Assembly (NCBI RefSeq): GCF_005049285.1 | Contig: NZ_SOSC01000001.1 | Coordinates: 682,001 to 746,000 of the forward strand | DNA from: Halorientalis salina | Lineage (GTDB): Archaea; Halobacteriota; Halobacteria; Halobacteriales; Haloarculaceae | DNA: 64,000 bases | Direction: 5' to 3' | Part shown: one piece after another, positions 43,190 to 52,214 of the stretch | Layout of the letters: every line of letters starts with the position of its first letter | Numbering within the stretch: position 1 is the stretch's first letter | Notes under the pieces: generated by a model | Told to the model about the DNA's origin: nothing | Database searches by the model: none | Seen by the model: the letters and a program-made list of their open reading frames with translations, nothing else | Made by a program: the position numbers and the translations under genes

Positions 43190-43289
43190 CTGATTCCGGT
43201 TTCGTAAATTCTCACATACGTCTGTATAGTGTCCTATTTTGGTTACCGCTACCTGCAGCTTTTTCCCTTCGCTTTGCCATTGGTAAGCT

Positions 43290-44789
43290 ATGTCGAAGCA
43301 GACTGAACGGTCGACGCGCTCGGCACCGGACATCGCAGTCGATGCGGACTGGAACGGGCTTCTCGTGGGTGGGAACTGGCAGCCAGCGGGGGATCGGGAC
43401 ACCATCCCGGTGAGCGATCCCTCGAAGCAGGAAGAGTGGGCCGAGGTCCCCGCCGGCACCGTCGATGACGTGGACGCCGCCTTCGAGGCGGCGACGCGGA
43501 AACAACAGGGATGGGCCGAGAAGGACCCGAAACAGCGGGCGGGGGTCATCGACGGCGTGCTCGATGCCATCGACGAGCATCGGGAAATCATCATGGACCT
43601 GCTCAAGACCGAGTCGGGCAGCGGCCACATGAAAGCCCAGATGGAGATCGACACGGCCGAGGGCATCATCGCGGAGGCCCGGAGCTTCCCCAACCGGATG
43701 GGCGGCGACGTCAAGGACTCCTTCATCGAGGGCAAGGAGAACCTCGTCAAACAGGAGCCGGCGGGCGTCGTGTCGGTCATCCCGCCGTGGAACTTCCCGT
43801 TCCACCTGTCGATGCGTGCAGTCGCGCCGGCGATCGCGCTTGGCAACGCCGTCGTGCTCAAACCCGCCTCCGACACGCCGGTGACGAGCGGGCTGCTCGT
43901 CGCCAGACTGTTCGAGGAGGCCGGACTGCCGCCCGGACTCATCAACGTCGTCCCCGGCCACGGCTCGGAGATCGGCGACCGCGTCGCGGGCCATCCCGAC
44001 ACGGACGTCGTGGCCTTCACGGGATCGACGGAGGTCGGGAAGCACGTCGCCAAACAGGCCGTCGACTCGCTTGCCTTCCCCGCGCTCGAACTCGGCGGGA
44101 ACGGCCCGCAGGTCGTCCTCGAAGACGCCGACGTGGAAAACGCCGCCTCCGCCGGGGCCTTCGGTACCTTCGCACATCAGGGCCAGGTGTGTATCTCCAT
44201 CAACCGCCACCTGGTCCACGAGTCCATCTACGACGAGTACGTCGAGGCGCTGGTCGAGAAGGCCGAGATCGTCCCGACCGGGAGCGCCCACGACATGAGC
44301 ACCATCGTCGGCCCGATCATCAACGAGGACCAGCGCGACCAGATACTCGAGTACATCGAGGAGACCGTCGAGCAGGGCGCCACGCTCGAAACCGGCGGCG
44401 ACCACGACGGCCTCGTCGTCGAGCCGACGGTCCTCTCGGACGCGACCAACGACATGACCGCGGCGTGTAACGAACACTTCGGCCCCGTCGCGCCGGTAGT
44501 CCCGTTCTCGGACGACGAGGAAGCGATCGAACTGGCCAACGCCACGGAGTTCGGCCTCTCGGCGTCGGTGTTCTCGGCGGACCGCAACCGCGCGGAGGAC
44601 GCCGCCGACGCCATCGACGCGGGGATGGTCCACATCAACGACCAGCCGATCAACGACGAGGGACACGTGCCCTTCGGCGGCATGAAATCCTCGGGAATGG
44701 GTCGCTACAACGGCGAGTACATCATGCGGGAGATGACCGAGACGAAGTGGATCTCGGTCCAGCGCGAGCCGCGAACGTTCCCGCTGTAA
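43290..44789 (+). CDS. Aldehyde dehydrogenase (NAD(P)-dependent)
   Basis: This 499-residue class 3-fold enzyme has VVSVIPPWNFPFHLSMR (catalytic Asn in PWN), the Rossmann FTGSTEVGKHVAK, general-base Glu in LELGGNGPQ and nucleophile Cys in GQVCISINR. It ends with FGGMKSSGMGRYNGE. The sequence looks close to benzaldehyde/vanillin-type or succinate-semialdehyde-type dehydrogenases, but I cannot choose the substrate. It is flanked downstream by three large hairpins. Confidence 0.93.
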   Translation: MSKQTERSTRSAPDIAVDADWNGLLVGGNWQPAGDRDTIPVSDPSKQEEWAEVPAGTVDDVDAAFEAATRKQQGWAEKDPKQRAGVIDGVLDAIDEHREIIMDLLKTESGSGHMKAQMEIDTAEGIIAEARSFPNRMGGDVKDSFIEGKENLVKQEPAGVVSVIPPWNFPFHLSMRAVAPAIALGNAVVLKPASDTPVTSGLLVARLFEEAGLPPGLINVVPGHGSEIGDRVAGHPDTDVVAFTGSTEVGKHVAKQAVDSLAFPALELGGNGPQVVLEDADVENAASAGAFGTFAHQGQVCISINRHLVHESIYDEYVEALVEKAEIVPTGSAHDMSTIVGPIINEDQRDQILEYIEETVEQGATLETGGDHDGLVVEPTVLSDATNDMTAACNEHFGPVAPVVPFSDDEEAIELANATEFGLSASVFSADRNRAEDAADAIDAGMVHINDQPINDEGHVPFGGMKSSGMGRYNGEYIMREMTETKWISVQREPRTFPL

Positions 44790-44795
44790 ACCTAC

Positions 44796-44928
44796 TTTTT
44801 TACTGCGGGGGTTTCCTCGCGCGCTTTGCGCGCTGCGGGAACCCCCGTTGTAAAAACCTGGACTAAAAACAGCCGGACGCTCGTTATACTCGCGTCCGGG
44901 GAACCGCCTCGCGCTTCGCGCTCGGCGG
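44796..44928. repeat. Run of three long hairpins after the aldehyde dehydrogenase gene
   Basis: Hairpin 1 (44806-44847) has arms CGGGGGTTTCC and GGGAACCCCCG plus an inner GCGCGC stem, flanked by TTTTTAC and GTAAAAA. Hairpin 2 (44873-44899) pairs CCGGACG with CGTCCGG. Hairpin 3 (44904-44928) pairs CCGCC with GGCGG around CGCGCTTCGCG. The whole 279-base gap to the next gene has no coding frame that I trust. Confidence 0.75.
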
Positions 44929-45068
44929 ATGCTGGCTTACTCACTACAGCACCGGGACTAAGTAGTTCTGGTAATCTCCCTAGACACTTTTGACGCTGGA
45001 CTGACTGAAGTTGCTGTTAGACATCCGTTGTGAACTCGCCCAAATCACGCTAGAGTTTCGTGCGGTCA

Positions 45069-45407
45069 CTACGGCCGCATATAGGCGTATCCTTCTGTTT
45101 CCAATCGCGTTACTTCCACAGCGCCCTCCGGGACGGTCTCAACGCCCTCAACAAGGTCTGATTCGTCGAGATCCATCATATCGAGTGTGTTGCTGCAGGC
45201 CTTGAACGAGACACCGTCGTCCATCAGGGCTCGGACTTGCTCCTCGCTCTCCTGGCCGGTTTTGATCGCCTTCATTCCATCCGCCTGAACGACGACCGCA
45301 ACATCGTCGATATCACCAGTTTCATCGTCCAAGAGGTTTCTGGCAATAGCCAGTGACGTTTCCTGTTCGGTCCCGTCTCCCGAAAGGAGATGAATAACGG
45401 TTTGCAT
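45069..45407 (-). CDS. DsrE/YchN-like small sulfur-relay type protein
   Basis: This 112-residue protein begins MQTVIHLLSGDGTEQETSLAIARNLLDD and contains DVAVVVQADGMKAI and VSFKACSNTLDMM, where the single Cys resembles the active Cys of DsrE-fold proteins. Its codon use includes many A/T third positions (for example in the first 20 codons), unlike neighbouring genes, so it may be acquired. A longer reading to 45551 would add a low-complexity stretch. It is located just after a hairpin-rich gap, and its upstream neighbour is a zinc-ribbon membrane protein. Its partner proteins are not in the window. Confidence 0.72.
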   Translation of the reverse strand: MQTVIHLLSGDGTEQETSLAIARNLLDDETGDIDDVAVVVQADGMKAIKTGQESEEQVRALMDDGVSFKACSNTLDMMDLDESDLVEGVETVPEGAVEVTRLETEGYAYMRP

Positions 45408-45659
45408 GCACCGCAGAGAAGGCGAGCACGCTCTACTGGCTGTTGCCTGCAAATAAAAGGGAGCCGAAGAAGGATGCGATTCAGAAGACGAACCGGATAA
45501 CGAGGCCCTCGAAGTCGATACTTCGTCCAGGTTCAGTTGCGACCGAAACACCGCCTCCCCCGCGGCAAATATGCGCTATCTATTCAGCAGACGATTCCGA
45601 GTAACATCGGATTCTGAGGAGATTGCCGGGTACTACGTGATCGCGTTCCATCGACGCAC

Positions 45660-46091
45660 TCACGCCCGACTTGGTTCGTCCGCACCGTCGGTTTCGTCGG
45701 CGTCGAGTTGGGTCGTACACCAGTGGCAGAAATCGAGGTCCTCGTCGACGTCGCGACCGCAGTTGGGACAGCGCACGCCTTCCACGGTCTCCTGGCGCTG
45801 TTCGTTGCGCCGGTTGGCGATCCAGTAGGCGTCGACCATGCTCATGATCGTGATGGTGGCCAACCCGAGGACGGCCTCCAGCGGGAGCGCCTCGGACATT
45901 TGCCTGATCGATTCCACGCTGATCGTCTCGGGGACGATCCCCTCGGGGACCAGAAACGAGGCCGTCGTCAGGACGAGTCCGAACCACAGGAGCGCGCGTA
46001 GCCACTCGCGCAGATACACGTGTCCGAGCCCGGGATGAACGAACGCCAGTAGCGCGGCCAACCACGGTCGTTTGCGCACAGACCCTTGCAC
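45660..46091 (-). CDS. Membrane protein with C-terminal zinc ribbon
   Basis: This 143-residue protein starts with a helical stretch, RKRPWLAALLAFVHPGLGHVYLREWLRALLWFGLVLTTASFL, then a second membrane helix and a C-terminal ribbon VRCPNCGRDVDEDLDFCHWCTTQL (C-x2-C, C-x2-C). The GTG at 46091 is chosen because GCTTAACAA lies the right distance upstream; a GTG at 46079 is the alternative. Families of this type are often called TM2-like or zinc-ribbon membrane proteins. The function is unknown. Confidence 0.72.
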   Translation of the reverse strand: MQGSVRKRPWLAALLAFVHPGLGHVYLREWLRALLWFGLVLTTASFLVPEGIVPETISVESIRQMSEALPLEAVLGLATITIMSMVDAYWIANRRNEQRQETVEGVRCPNCGRDVDEDLDFCHWCTTQLDADETDGADEPSRA

Positions 46092-46182
46092 CGTGCCCCG
46101 AAATCGGTGTCGAGCCGTTGTTAAGCTTCCGTCTTCGCGAGAGAGGCCGTCGATGCGCTCCGAGAGAGCGCCCCGACGCTCG

Positions 46183-46878
46183 TCAGTCGTCGGCCTGGTC
46201 CGATCCCGAAGACAGTTGCGTGACGAGTTGGCGCAGCGTCGCCAGGTCGTACTGGCCGGGTGCGGTGGCGTCCTCGGGCTCGACGGGCGCGTAGCCGATC
46301 TTCGACCCGTAGAGCGGCGCGACGGCCCGGGAGTGTCGACCCGCCTCGCCCATCGCCATCGTGGCGACCCTGTCGTCGCCGACAGTCGAGGCCCGCGTCG
46401 CTGCCAGCAGTTCAAGTACGTCGTCGGGCGACTCAGCCGTCACCGCCAGTTTTCCTACGTCGCCGTGTTTGCTGGCCTGATCGAGCAACCGGCGAAGTTC
46501 CGGCGGGTCGGGCGTCGTCTCGAAGTCGTGGGTCGAAGCGATGACGCTGGCCCCGTTCTCGTGGGCGAAGTTGACGACGTACCCGGCGTCGCCCTCGACG
46601 AGCGCTTCGAGTTCCACGTCGACGGCCTCGACCGCGTCGTGTTCGGCGGCGGTACACAGCGCTTCCAACCGGGCTTCGTCGTCGGCGGCCTCGCCGCCCT
46701 CCCACTCGACGCGGTTGGTGGCGATGATCGGGAGTTCCCCGTCGTACTCGGAGAGGGCCGAGAGCGGCTCCTCGGCGAGATCCATCCGGAACTCGACGGC
46801 GTCCCCGTGTTCGCGTGCGGCTGGCTCGTCACGCAGGTCGGCCGTCGACGCGGCCAACACGAACGACTCGAAGTCCAT
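46183..46878 (-). CDS. aroD: 3-dehydroquinate dehydratase, type I
   Basis: This 231-residue type I enzyme forms 3-dehydroshikimate through a Schiff base. It has VEFRMDLAEE, IIATNRVEWEGG, VNFAHENGASVIASTHDFETTP (catalytic His in STHDF), GKLAVTAES (Schiff-base Lys) and MAMGEAGRHSRAVAPLYGSKIGYAP. It completes the block with DHQ synthase II, 3 kb away. A TATA-like TTTTATAACG on the minus strand lies at 46898-46907, 20 bases before the ATG. Confidence 0.95.
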   Translation of the reverse strand: MDFESFVLAASTADLRDEPAAREHGDAVEFRMDLAEEPLSALSEYDGELPIIATNRVEWEGGEAADDEARLEALCTAAEHDAVEAVDVELEALVEGDAGYVVNFAHENGASVIASTHDFETTPDPPELRRLLDQASKHGDVGKLAVTAESPDDVLELLAATRASTVGDDRVATMAMGEAGRHSRAVAPLYGSKIGYAPVEPEDATAPGQYDLATLRQLVTQLSSGSDQADD

Positions 46879-46897
46879 ATTGCCGCTTTCACCGAGC

Positions 46898-46907
46898 GTT
46901 ATAAAAG
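46898..46907 (-). promoter_or_regulatory. TATA-like promoter of aroD
   Basis: On the minus strand CTTTTATAAC precedes the aroD ATG at 46878 by about 20-29 bases, consistent with a leaderless transcript. Confidence 0.6.
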
Positions 46908-46939
46908 TATGTCCGTCTCGTCGGCAGTACTGGGACCGA

Positions 46940-47842
46940 TCAGACCGTGTCTTCGCGGAGTTCCTCGACGATGCGCTTGAGTTCCTCGACGCGCTCGACC
47001 TGTTCGTCGTTGGTATCGGAGATGTTGTCGATCTCCGTCGCGACGCGTTCGGCGCTCTCGGCCACCTCGTCGATCATGCTCGCGACCTCCTCGGTGGAGG
47101 CGGCCTGTTCGTCGGTCGCGTCGGCGACCTCCTGGGCACCCTGGGCGGCCTCCTGGACCGCGTCGTCGATGAGTTTGAGCGTGTTGACGGCGCCTTCGAC
47201 CTGTTCGATCCCGGTGTCGACCTGGTCGTTGGCCTCGTCGATGCTCTCGACGGTGTTTTCGGTGTCGGCCTTGATCTCAGCGACCATCTGCTCGATCTCG
47301 GCGGCGTTCTCCCGGGACTCCTCGGCGAGGGCCTTGACCTCGTCGGCGACGACGGCGAAGCCTTCGCCGGCTTCTCCGGCACGGGCGGCCTCGATCGAGG
47401 CGTTCAGCGCCAGCAGATTGGTCTGATCGGCGATCTCGTTGATGACCTCGACGATCTCGTCGATCTCGTCGATCCGGCCCCGGAGCTGGTCGACGTCGTC
47501 CGCGACTTCCGTGGTGGCGTCGTCGACGCTCTCCATCGCCCGGATGGCGTCGTCGGCGGACTCGCGCCCCTCGTCGGCGAGTTCCCGGGCCTGGTCGCTG
47601 ACGGCCTTGACCTCGCTCGCGCTCGACGCGACCTCCTCGACGGTGGCCGAGAGGTTCGAGACCTCGCTGGACACGTCTCGCATGCGGTCCGACTGGTCTT
47701 TTGCCAGCGAACTGATCTCGTCGGAACTGTTCGAGACGGATTCGGTCGCCGACAGCAACTCGTCGATGGCCGCGCCGAGTTCCTCGGCGGTGTACTCGCC
47801 CGCAGACGCGGCGAGTCCGGTATCGCCCGTTCCTGAAGCCAT
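46940..47842 (-). CDS. Soluble methyl-accepting chemotaxis transducer (HTR type)
   Basis: This 300-residue protein consists almost entirely of the MCP signalling coiled coil. The hairpin tip EIADQTNLLALNASIEAARAGEAGEGFAVVADEVKALAEES is intact and Gln/Glu-rich methylation-like segments lie on both sides. There is no transmembrane helix, HAMP or recognised sensor domain; the first 45 residues are a short polar leader. It could read a cytoplasmic cue or couple to a separate sensor. The start at 47842 (MASGTG) excludes an arginine-rich, unlikely extension. Confidence 0.92.
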   Translation of the reverse strand: MASGTGDTGLAASAGEYTAEELGAAIDELLSATESVSNSSDEISSLAKDQSDRMRDVSSEVSNLSATVEEVASSASEVKAVSDQARELADEGRESADDAIRAMESVDDATTEVADDVDQLRGRIDEIDEIVEVINEIADQTNLLALNASIEAARAGEAGEGFAVVADEVKALAEESRENAAEIEQMVAEIKADTENTVESIDEANDQVDTGIEQVEGAVNTLKLIDDAVQEAAQGAQEVADATDEQAASTEEVASMIDEVAESAERVATEIDNISDTNDEQVERVEELKRIVEELREDTV

Positions 47843-47995
47843 TGTTATCCCCACAGGCGACTGCTCGTGAATTAAGGCTACCCCCGCAATTCTCAAAAGC
47901 GATTTTCGACGGGCGGAGACCGGGTCGTCGATCGATCTCTCCGAGCGCGAAAACGGAATCACACCACGCTACGACGGACCCCTTCGAGCCGACGA

Positions 47996-48958
47996 TCAGG
48001 CCATCGGGAGGTCCTGCTCGGCTTCCAGCAGTTCGTGGTAGCGGTTGCGGATGGTGACTTCGCTGATGTCCGCGACCTCGCTGACGGCTGCCTGCGTGGT
48101 CTTCTCGTTGGTCAACAGCGCGGCGGCGTAGACGGCGGCCGCGGCCAGCCCGACCGGCGATTTCCCGCTGTGGACGCCCTGTTCTTTCGCGTTCTGGAGG
48201 AGTTGCCGGGCACGGTGTTCGGCCTCGTCGGACAGCTCCAGCGAGGAGGCAAAGCGCGGGACGTAGCTCTCGGGGTCGGCCGGCTTCACTTCGAGGCCGA
48301 GTTCGCGGACGACGTAGCGGTACGTGCGAGCGATCTCGCTTTTCTCGACGCGGGAGACGTCGGTGATCTCGTCGAGGCTCCGGGGGACGCCCGCCTGGCG
48401 TGCGGCGGCGTACACCGACGACGTGGCGACGCCCTCGATGGACCGTCCGGGAAGGAGGTCCTCGTCCAGCGCCCGGCGGTAGATGACGCTGGCGGTCTCG
48501 CGGACGTTTTCGGGCAGGCCCAGTGCCGAGGCCATGCGGTCGATCTCGCCCAGCGCCTGTTTCAGGTTGCGCTCTTTCGAGTCCCGGGTGCGGAACCGCT
48601 CGTTCCACTTTCGAAGCCGCTGCATCTTCTGGCGCTGGCGGCTCCCCAGCGAGTTGCCGTAGGCGTCCTTGTCGCGCCAGTCGATGTTGGTCGAGAGCCC
48701 CTTGTCGTGCATCATGTTGGTCGTCGGGGCGCCGACGCGGCTCTTCTCGTCTTTCTCGGAGGCGTCGAACGCGCGCCACTCCGGCCCGCGGTCGATCTCG
48801 TTTTCGTCGACGACCAGGCCGCAGTCCTCACAGACCGTCTCGCCGTGCTCGTTGTCCATGACGAGGCTGCCACCGCACTCCGGGCAGTCGATCTGCTCTT
48901 CTTCTTGTTCGTCGGTCTCTTCCGTCGTACGCGTGCGTGTTCTCTGGTTCTCGCTCAT
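47996..48958 (-). CDS. tfb: Transcription initiation factor TFB
   Basis: This 320-residue general factor recruits RNA polymerase to TBP-bound promoters. An acidic N-terminus precedes the zinc ribbon CPECGGSLVMDNEHGETVCEDCG (residues about 25-47), the B-reader/linker region WRAFDASEKDEKSRVGAPTTNMMHDKGLSTNIDWRDKD, and two cyclin folds ending in a BRE-binding HTH (AAVSEVADISEVTIRNRYHE). Haloarchaea carry several tfb paralogues, so which one this is cannot be decided. The promoter is AT-rich (near 49041-49056 on the minus strand) with a leader of about 60 bases. Confidence 0.95.
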   Translation of the reverse strand: MSENQRTRTRTTEETDEQEEEQIDCPECGGSLVMDNEHGETVCEDCGLVVDENEIDRGPEWRAFDASEKDEKSRVGAPTTNMMHDKGLSTNIDWRDKDAYGNSLGSRQRQKMQRLRKWNERFRTRDSKERNLKQALGEIDRMASALGLPENVRETASVIYRRALDEDLLPGRSIEGVATSSVYAAARQAGVPRSLDEITDVSRVEKSEIARTYRYVVRELGLEVKPADPESYVPRFASSLELSDEAEHRARQLLQNAKEQGVHSGKSPVGLAAAAVYAAALLTNEKTTQAAVSEVADISEVTIRNRYHELLEAEQDLPMA

Positions 48959-49178
48959 TGTGCGAAGGCGAATGCTATCCGGGCAGGAGAGTCCTGAAAA
49001 TCCCCGGACGGTTGTCGGTAAAAAACTGGTTGGAGCGAAAGTTATTTAAATATTTCGTCTCGGGTTGGAGTGCGACGTTCAAACCCGCTAAATCGCCGGT
49101 TTCGCGACGGAGTAGTGATTGATTAATATAGTGTTACTCGATGACAAACCACAAGTCTAGGTCGGGTTATCGTGAAAT

Positions 49179-49748
49179 ATGCACGTTGCGATCGGGAGCG
49201 AGAACCCGGTGAAGGTCGCGGCCACCGAACGAGCGCTGGCGGGGGACGCCGAGGCGAGCGTCGAACCGGTCGCCGTCGACTCGGAGGTGTCCGAACAACC
49301 GCGGGGCCACGCCGAGACCATCGCGGGCGCACAGAACCGTGCGGAGAGCGCTATCGCGTTCGGCCCGGCGGTCGATCTCGGGGTCGGCATCGAGGGCGGC
49401 GTCGCACAGCTCCGGCGTGACGGGACCGGCGATCGACAGTGGAGCCACGAGGTCGCGCCCATCGCGGACTCGTCGGACCTGTATCTCGTCATGTGGGCGG
49501 CGGCCTCCGACGGCGCTCGCACCACCCGCGGCAGCGGCCCGAGCGTGGTGTTGCCCGACCGAATCGCGTCTCAGATCCGGGACGGGGCGGAACTCGGGCC
49601 GGTGCTCGACGACCTGCTGGGAACCGAGGGCGTCGGGGCCGACCAGGGCGCGGCCGGCGTCCTCACCGATGGCATCATCGACCGCGAGTCGGCACTGGTC
49701 CACGCCGTCGCGGCCGCGCTCGGCCCGTTCGTTTCCGACCTGTACTAA
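49179..49748 (+). CDS. DUF84-family non-canonical purine NTP phosphatase
   Basis: This 189-residue protein opens MHVAIGSENPVKVAATERAL, the family P-loop-like start, followed by GVGIEGGVAQL and GSGPSVVLPDRIA. The fold resembles HAM1/YjjX inosine and xanthosine triphosphatases that remove damaged nucleotides. Its stop codon overlaps the stop codon of the convergent gene at 49745. No signal sequence is present. Confidence 0.88.
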   Translation: MHVAIGSENPVKVAATERALAGDAEASVEPVAVDSEVSEQPRGHAETIAGAQNRAESAIAFGPAVDLGVGIEGGVAQLRRDGTGDRQWSHEVAPIADSSDLYLVMWAAASDGARTTRGSGPSVVLPDRIASQIRDGAELGPVLDDLLGTEGVGADQGAAGVLTDGIIDRESALVHAVAAALGPFVSDLY

Positions 49749-51571
49749 TCCGAGTCCACAGTGGCGTCGGCCTCGCCGTCGACTTCGCTGCTCTCTTCGA
49801 CGGCCGTCGTCAGCGAGACGTTCAGCCACCCCATCGAGACGACCCCGCCGGCGATGGTGACGACGTTCTTGACCGCGTGGTCGACGATGGCCGCCCCGAG
49901 CGCGACGCTCCAGGTCACGGGCGTCAGCGCGACCACGAGCAACGAGAACGCGCCTTCGTAGAGGCCGATGCCACCGGGCGACAGCGGCAGGACCTTCGCG
50001 AGGTTGCCGACGCTGACGGCGAAAAAGCCGACCGCGAGCAGCGTCCCGGTCGAGAGCCCGACCTCGAAGGCGGCGAACACCAGGACGGCGGTGACCACGT
50101 CGAGCGTCCAGATGACGAGACTGCTCACGCCGATCCTGGCGAAGGCGGCGGGGCGACTGGCCACCCGCTGGACGTCACCGGTGAACGTTTCGAGGACGCC
50201 GGCCACGTAGTCCGCATACGAATCGTTCGAGAGTCGGCCGACGGCTTCGCGGACGAAGTTACGGTCGCTCCTGGCGCTGGCGACGATGAGTGCCGTGACC
50301 CCGATCGCCGCCATCCCGACCGCGATAGCGACGTAGACAGCGACGCGACCGCTCTCGCGTGCGCCAGTCACCTCCGTGGCCAGCGTCGAGAGGCTCGACG
50401 GGTCGAAGAGGGCGTAGCCGACGAGGACGGCGCCAGCCAGCGCGGTGATCGTCAGCAGGTCGAACACGCGTTCGACCGCCAGCGACGCGAACCCGGAGGG
50501 ATAGGGGATCCCGCGGCGGGCCTTCACCACGTAGGCCCGGACGGCGTCGCCCGCCCGCGCCGGGAACACGAGGTTCCCCGTCTGGCTGATGAACACCGCC
50601 CCCGTGAGGAAGCCGATCCGTTCCGTGTAGCCCAGTTCGGCCAGGATATCCCGGTAGCGTGCACCCCGAAGCGGCCACGAGAGGACGTACACGAACGCCG
50701 CCGCGACGACCAGCGCGGGGTTCTGGTCCCAGGCCGCCCCCATCTCGTCGATGACGGCCGTCGGATCGAGGTAGATGGTCATCAGCGCCACGGCGACGAC
50801 CACCAGCGCGGTCCCCGCGGTCAGCGTCACCCGGCGAGTGATCCGGGGGCTGACCATCAGCTGCCACCAGGTCCGCAGAATCTGGCTGCCCATCCCGAAC
50901 ACGTCCCGGACGAGATCGACCTTCGAGTCGCCCTTTGGCGTCCACTCGACGGGGAACTCCTTGACGCGATAGCCGGCCTTCTGGGCGCGGACCAGCACTT
51001 CCGTGTCCCAGAACCAGTGTTCGTCCTCCACGTCGTCGACGACGTCGAAGAGCGCCTCGCGGTCGAACGCCTTGAATCCGCACTGGTGGTCCAGCAGGTC
51101 CGAGCGCAGCAGCAGGCGAACGAGGCCGTTGAAGCCCCGACTCGGAACGCCCCGTTTGGCGGGGCGGTCGGCCTGCTGGCCCGGGATCCACCGGGACCCG
51201 GTCGCGAAGTCGTACTCGTCCGAGCGGATGCTCTCGACGAGTTCCTCCAGGTGTTTCATGTCCGTCGCGAGGTCGGTGTCGAAGTACACCAGCGTCTCCC
51301 CGCGGGCCTGTTCGAACGCGTACTCCAGTGCGCCGCCGCGGCCGAGGCGGTCGTCGCTGTGGACGTGCCTGACGCGGTCGTCCTCGTCTGCCATCCGGCT
51401 GGCGATCTCGGGCGTTCGGTCCGCGCAACCGTCCTCGGCGACGATGACTTCGAAGCTACCGGCGGGGAGGAACTCGGCGAGCGTCTCCAGGGTGACCGTA
51501 ACGGTCTCCTCGATGGTATCGGCCTCGTTGTAGGCCGGGAGGACGACGCTCACCTCGACGCCCTGGGTCAT
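49745..51571 (-). CDS. aglD: AglD-like glycosyltransferase fused to a multi-pass flippase-type domain
   Basis: This 608-residue protein has an N-terminal GT-A domain: VSVVLPAYNEADTIEETV, VIVAEDGCADRTPEIA, LVYFDTDLATD (the DxD motif) and ATGSRWIPGQQADR. A C-terminal LPG-synthase-like domain of eight or more membrane helices follows (from about residue 265; it includes ISQTGNLVFPARAGDAVRAYVVKARRG). This layout matches haloferax AglD, which acts on a dolichol-linked sugar late in S-layer N-glycosylation. No other agl genes are in the window. The start was set at MTQGVE. Confidence 0.82.
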   Translation of the reverse strand: MTQGVEVSVVLPAYNEADTIEETVTVTLETLAEFLPAGSFEVIVAEDGCADRTPEIASRMADEDDRVRHVHSDDRLGRGGALEYAFEQARGETLVYFDTDLATDMKHLEELVESIRSDEYDFATGSRWIPGQQADRPAKRGVPSRGFNGLVRLLLRSDLLDHQCGFKAFDREALFDVVDDVEDEHWFWDTEVLVRAQKAGYRVKEFPVEWTPKGDSKVDLVRDVFGMGSQILRTWWQLMVSPRITRRVTLTAGTALVVVAVALMTIYLDPTAVIDEMGAAWDQNPALVVAAAFVYVLSWPLRGARYRDILAELGYTERIGFLTGAVFISQTGNLVFPARAGDAVRAYVVKARRGIPYPSGFASLAVERVFDLLTITALAGAVLVGYALFDPSSLSTLATEVTGARESGRVAVYVAIAVGMAAIGVTALIVASARSDRNFVREAVGRLSNDSYADYVAGVLETFTGDVQRVASRPAAFARIGVSSLVIWTLDVVTAVLVFAAFEVGLSTGTLLAVGFFAVSVGNLAKVLPLSPGGIGLYEGAFSLLVVALTPVTWSVALGAAIVDHAVKNVVTIAGGVVSMGWLNVSLTTAVEESSEVDGEADATVDSD

Positions 51572-51676
51572 TGCCCGACCCTTTCGGCAGGGCCTAAAAG
51601 TACCTTCTGTTCCCACAAGCGGTTCTTTGACTGACGCTCGTCGGAGGCTCCGTCGGGCCGGCAGGGCTCGCCGTGT

Positions 51677-52114
51677 TCAGTCCCGGTCGCCGATGTTCTT
51701 GACCAGCACCGAGTGGTCGGACTCCCGGAGGACGTTCTCGGTGACGCTGCCGAGCAACACGCGGTCGATCCCGCGCTCGCCGTGCGTGCCCATGACGATC
51801 AGGTCGATGCCTTTCGCGTCCGCGTAGTCGAGGATCTCTTCGTGTGGCGTGCCGTACCTGACGGTCGTCACGGCCGAGAGCCCGGCGTCGGCCGCCCGGT
51901 TGGTGATCTTCGTGACTGCCTGCTGTCCCTCCTGTTCGAGCGCGTCCTCGATAGTGGTCCACTTCGCATCGGGAAGCGTCGAGAAGTTCCCGGTATCGAC
52001 CACGTACAGCGCGTGGACGGTCGCGTCCGTCAGGCTCGCCAGTTCGATGGCCTCGTCGATGGCCTGCTGTGCCCCCTCGCTCCCGTCGGTCGGAATCAGG
52101 ATGTCGTCGTACAT
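51677..52114 (-). CDS. UspA family universal stress protein with ATP-binding motif
   Basis: This 145-residue protein starts MYDDILIPTDGSEGAQQAID and ends with VMGTHGERGIDRVLLGSVTENVLRESDHSVLVK, the G-x2-G-x9-G-S/T nucleotide-binding signature. It is thus an ATP-binding type, unlike the one at 24841. ATG 52114 gives the normal N-terminus. It is divergent from a zinc-ribbon micro-protein. Confidence 0.92.
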   Translation of the reverse strand: MYDDILIPTDGSEGAQQAIDEAIELASLTDATVHALYVVDTGNFSTLPDAKWTTIEDALEQEGQQAVTKITNRAADAGLSAVTTVRYGTPHEEILDYADAKGIDLIVMGTHGERGIDRVLLGSVTENVLRESDHSVLVKNIGDRD

Positions 52115-52214
52115 ACCGGGCCGTACTCGCGGCGCTGATTTATAACATGGCCACTGGTCGCCGCCGCCGGGAACCGCCAAAGGGTTTTCACCCCTGGGCG
52201 GCGGATTCAGATGT

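Noticed and set aside
45571-45828. Plus-strand ORF beginning MRYLFSRRF
   Set aside because: Most of it overlaps the zinc-ribbon membrane protein gene in antisense, and only about 30 codons lie in the gap.
49439-51634. 731-codon plus-strand frame opposite the AglD-like gene
   Set aside because: The GT-A and membrane motifs on the minus strand are unambiguous; the plus frame is charged low-complexity sequence.
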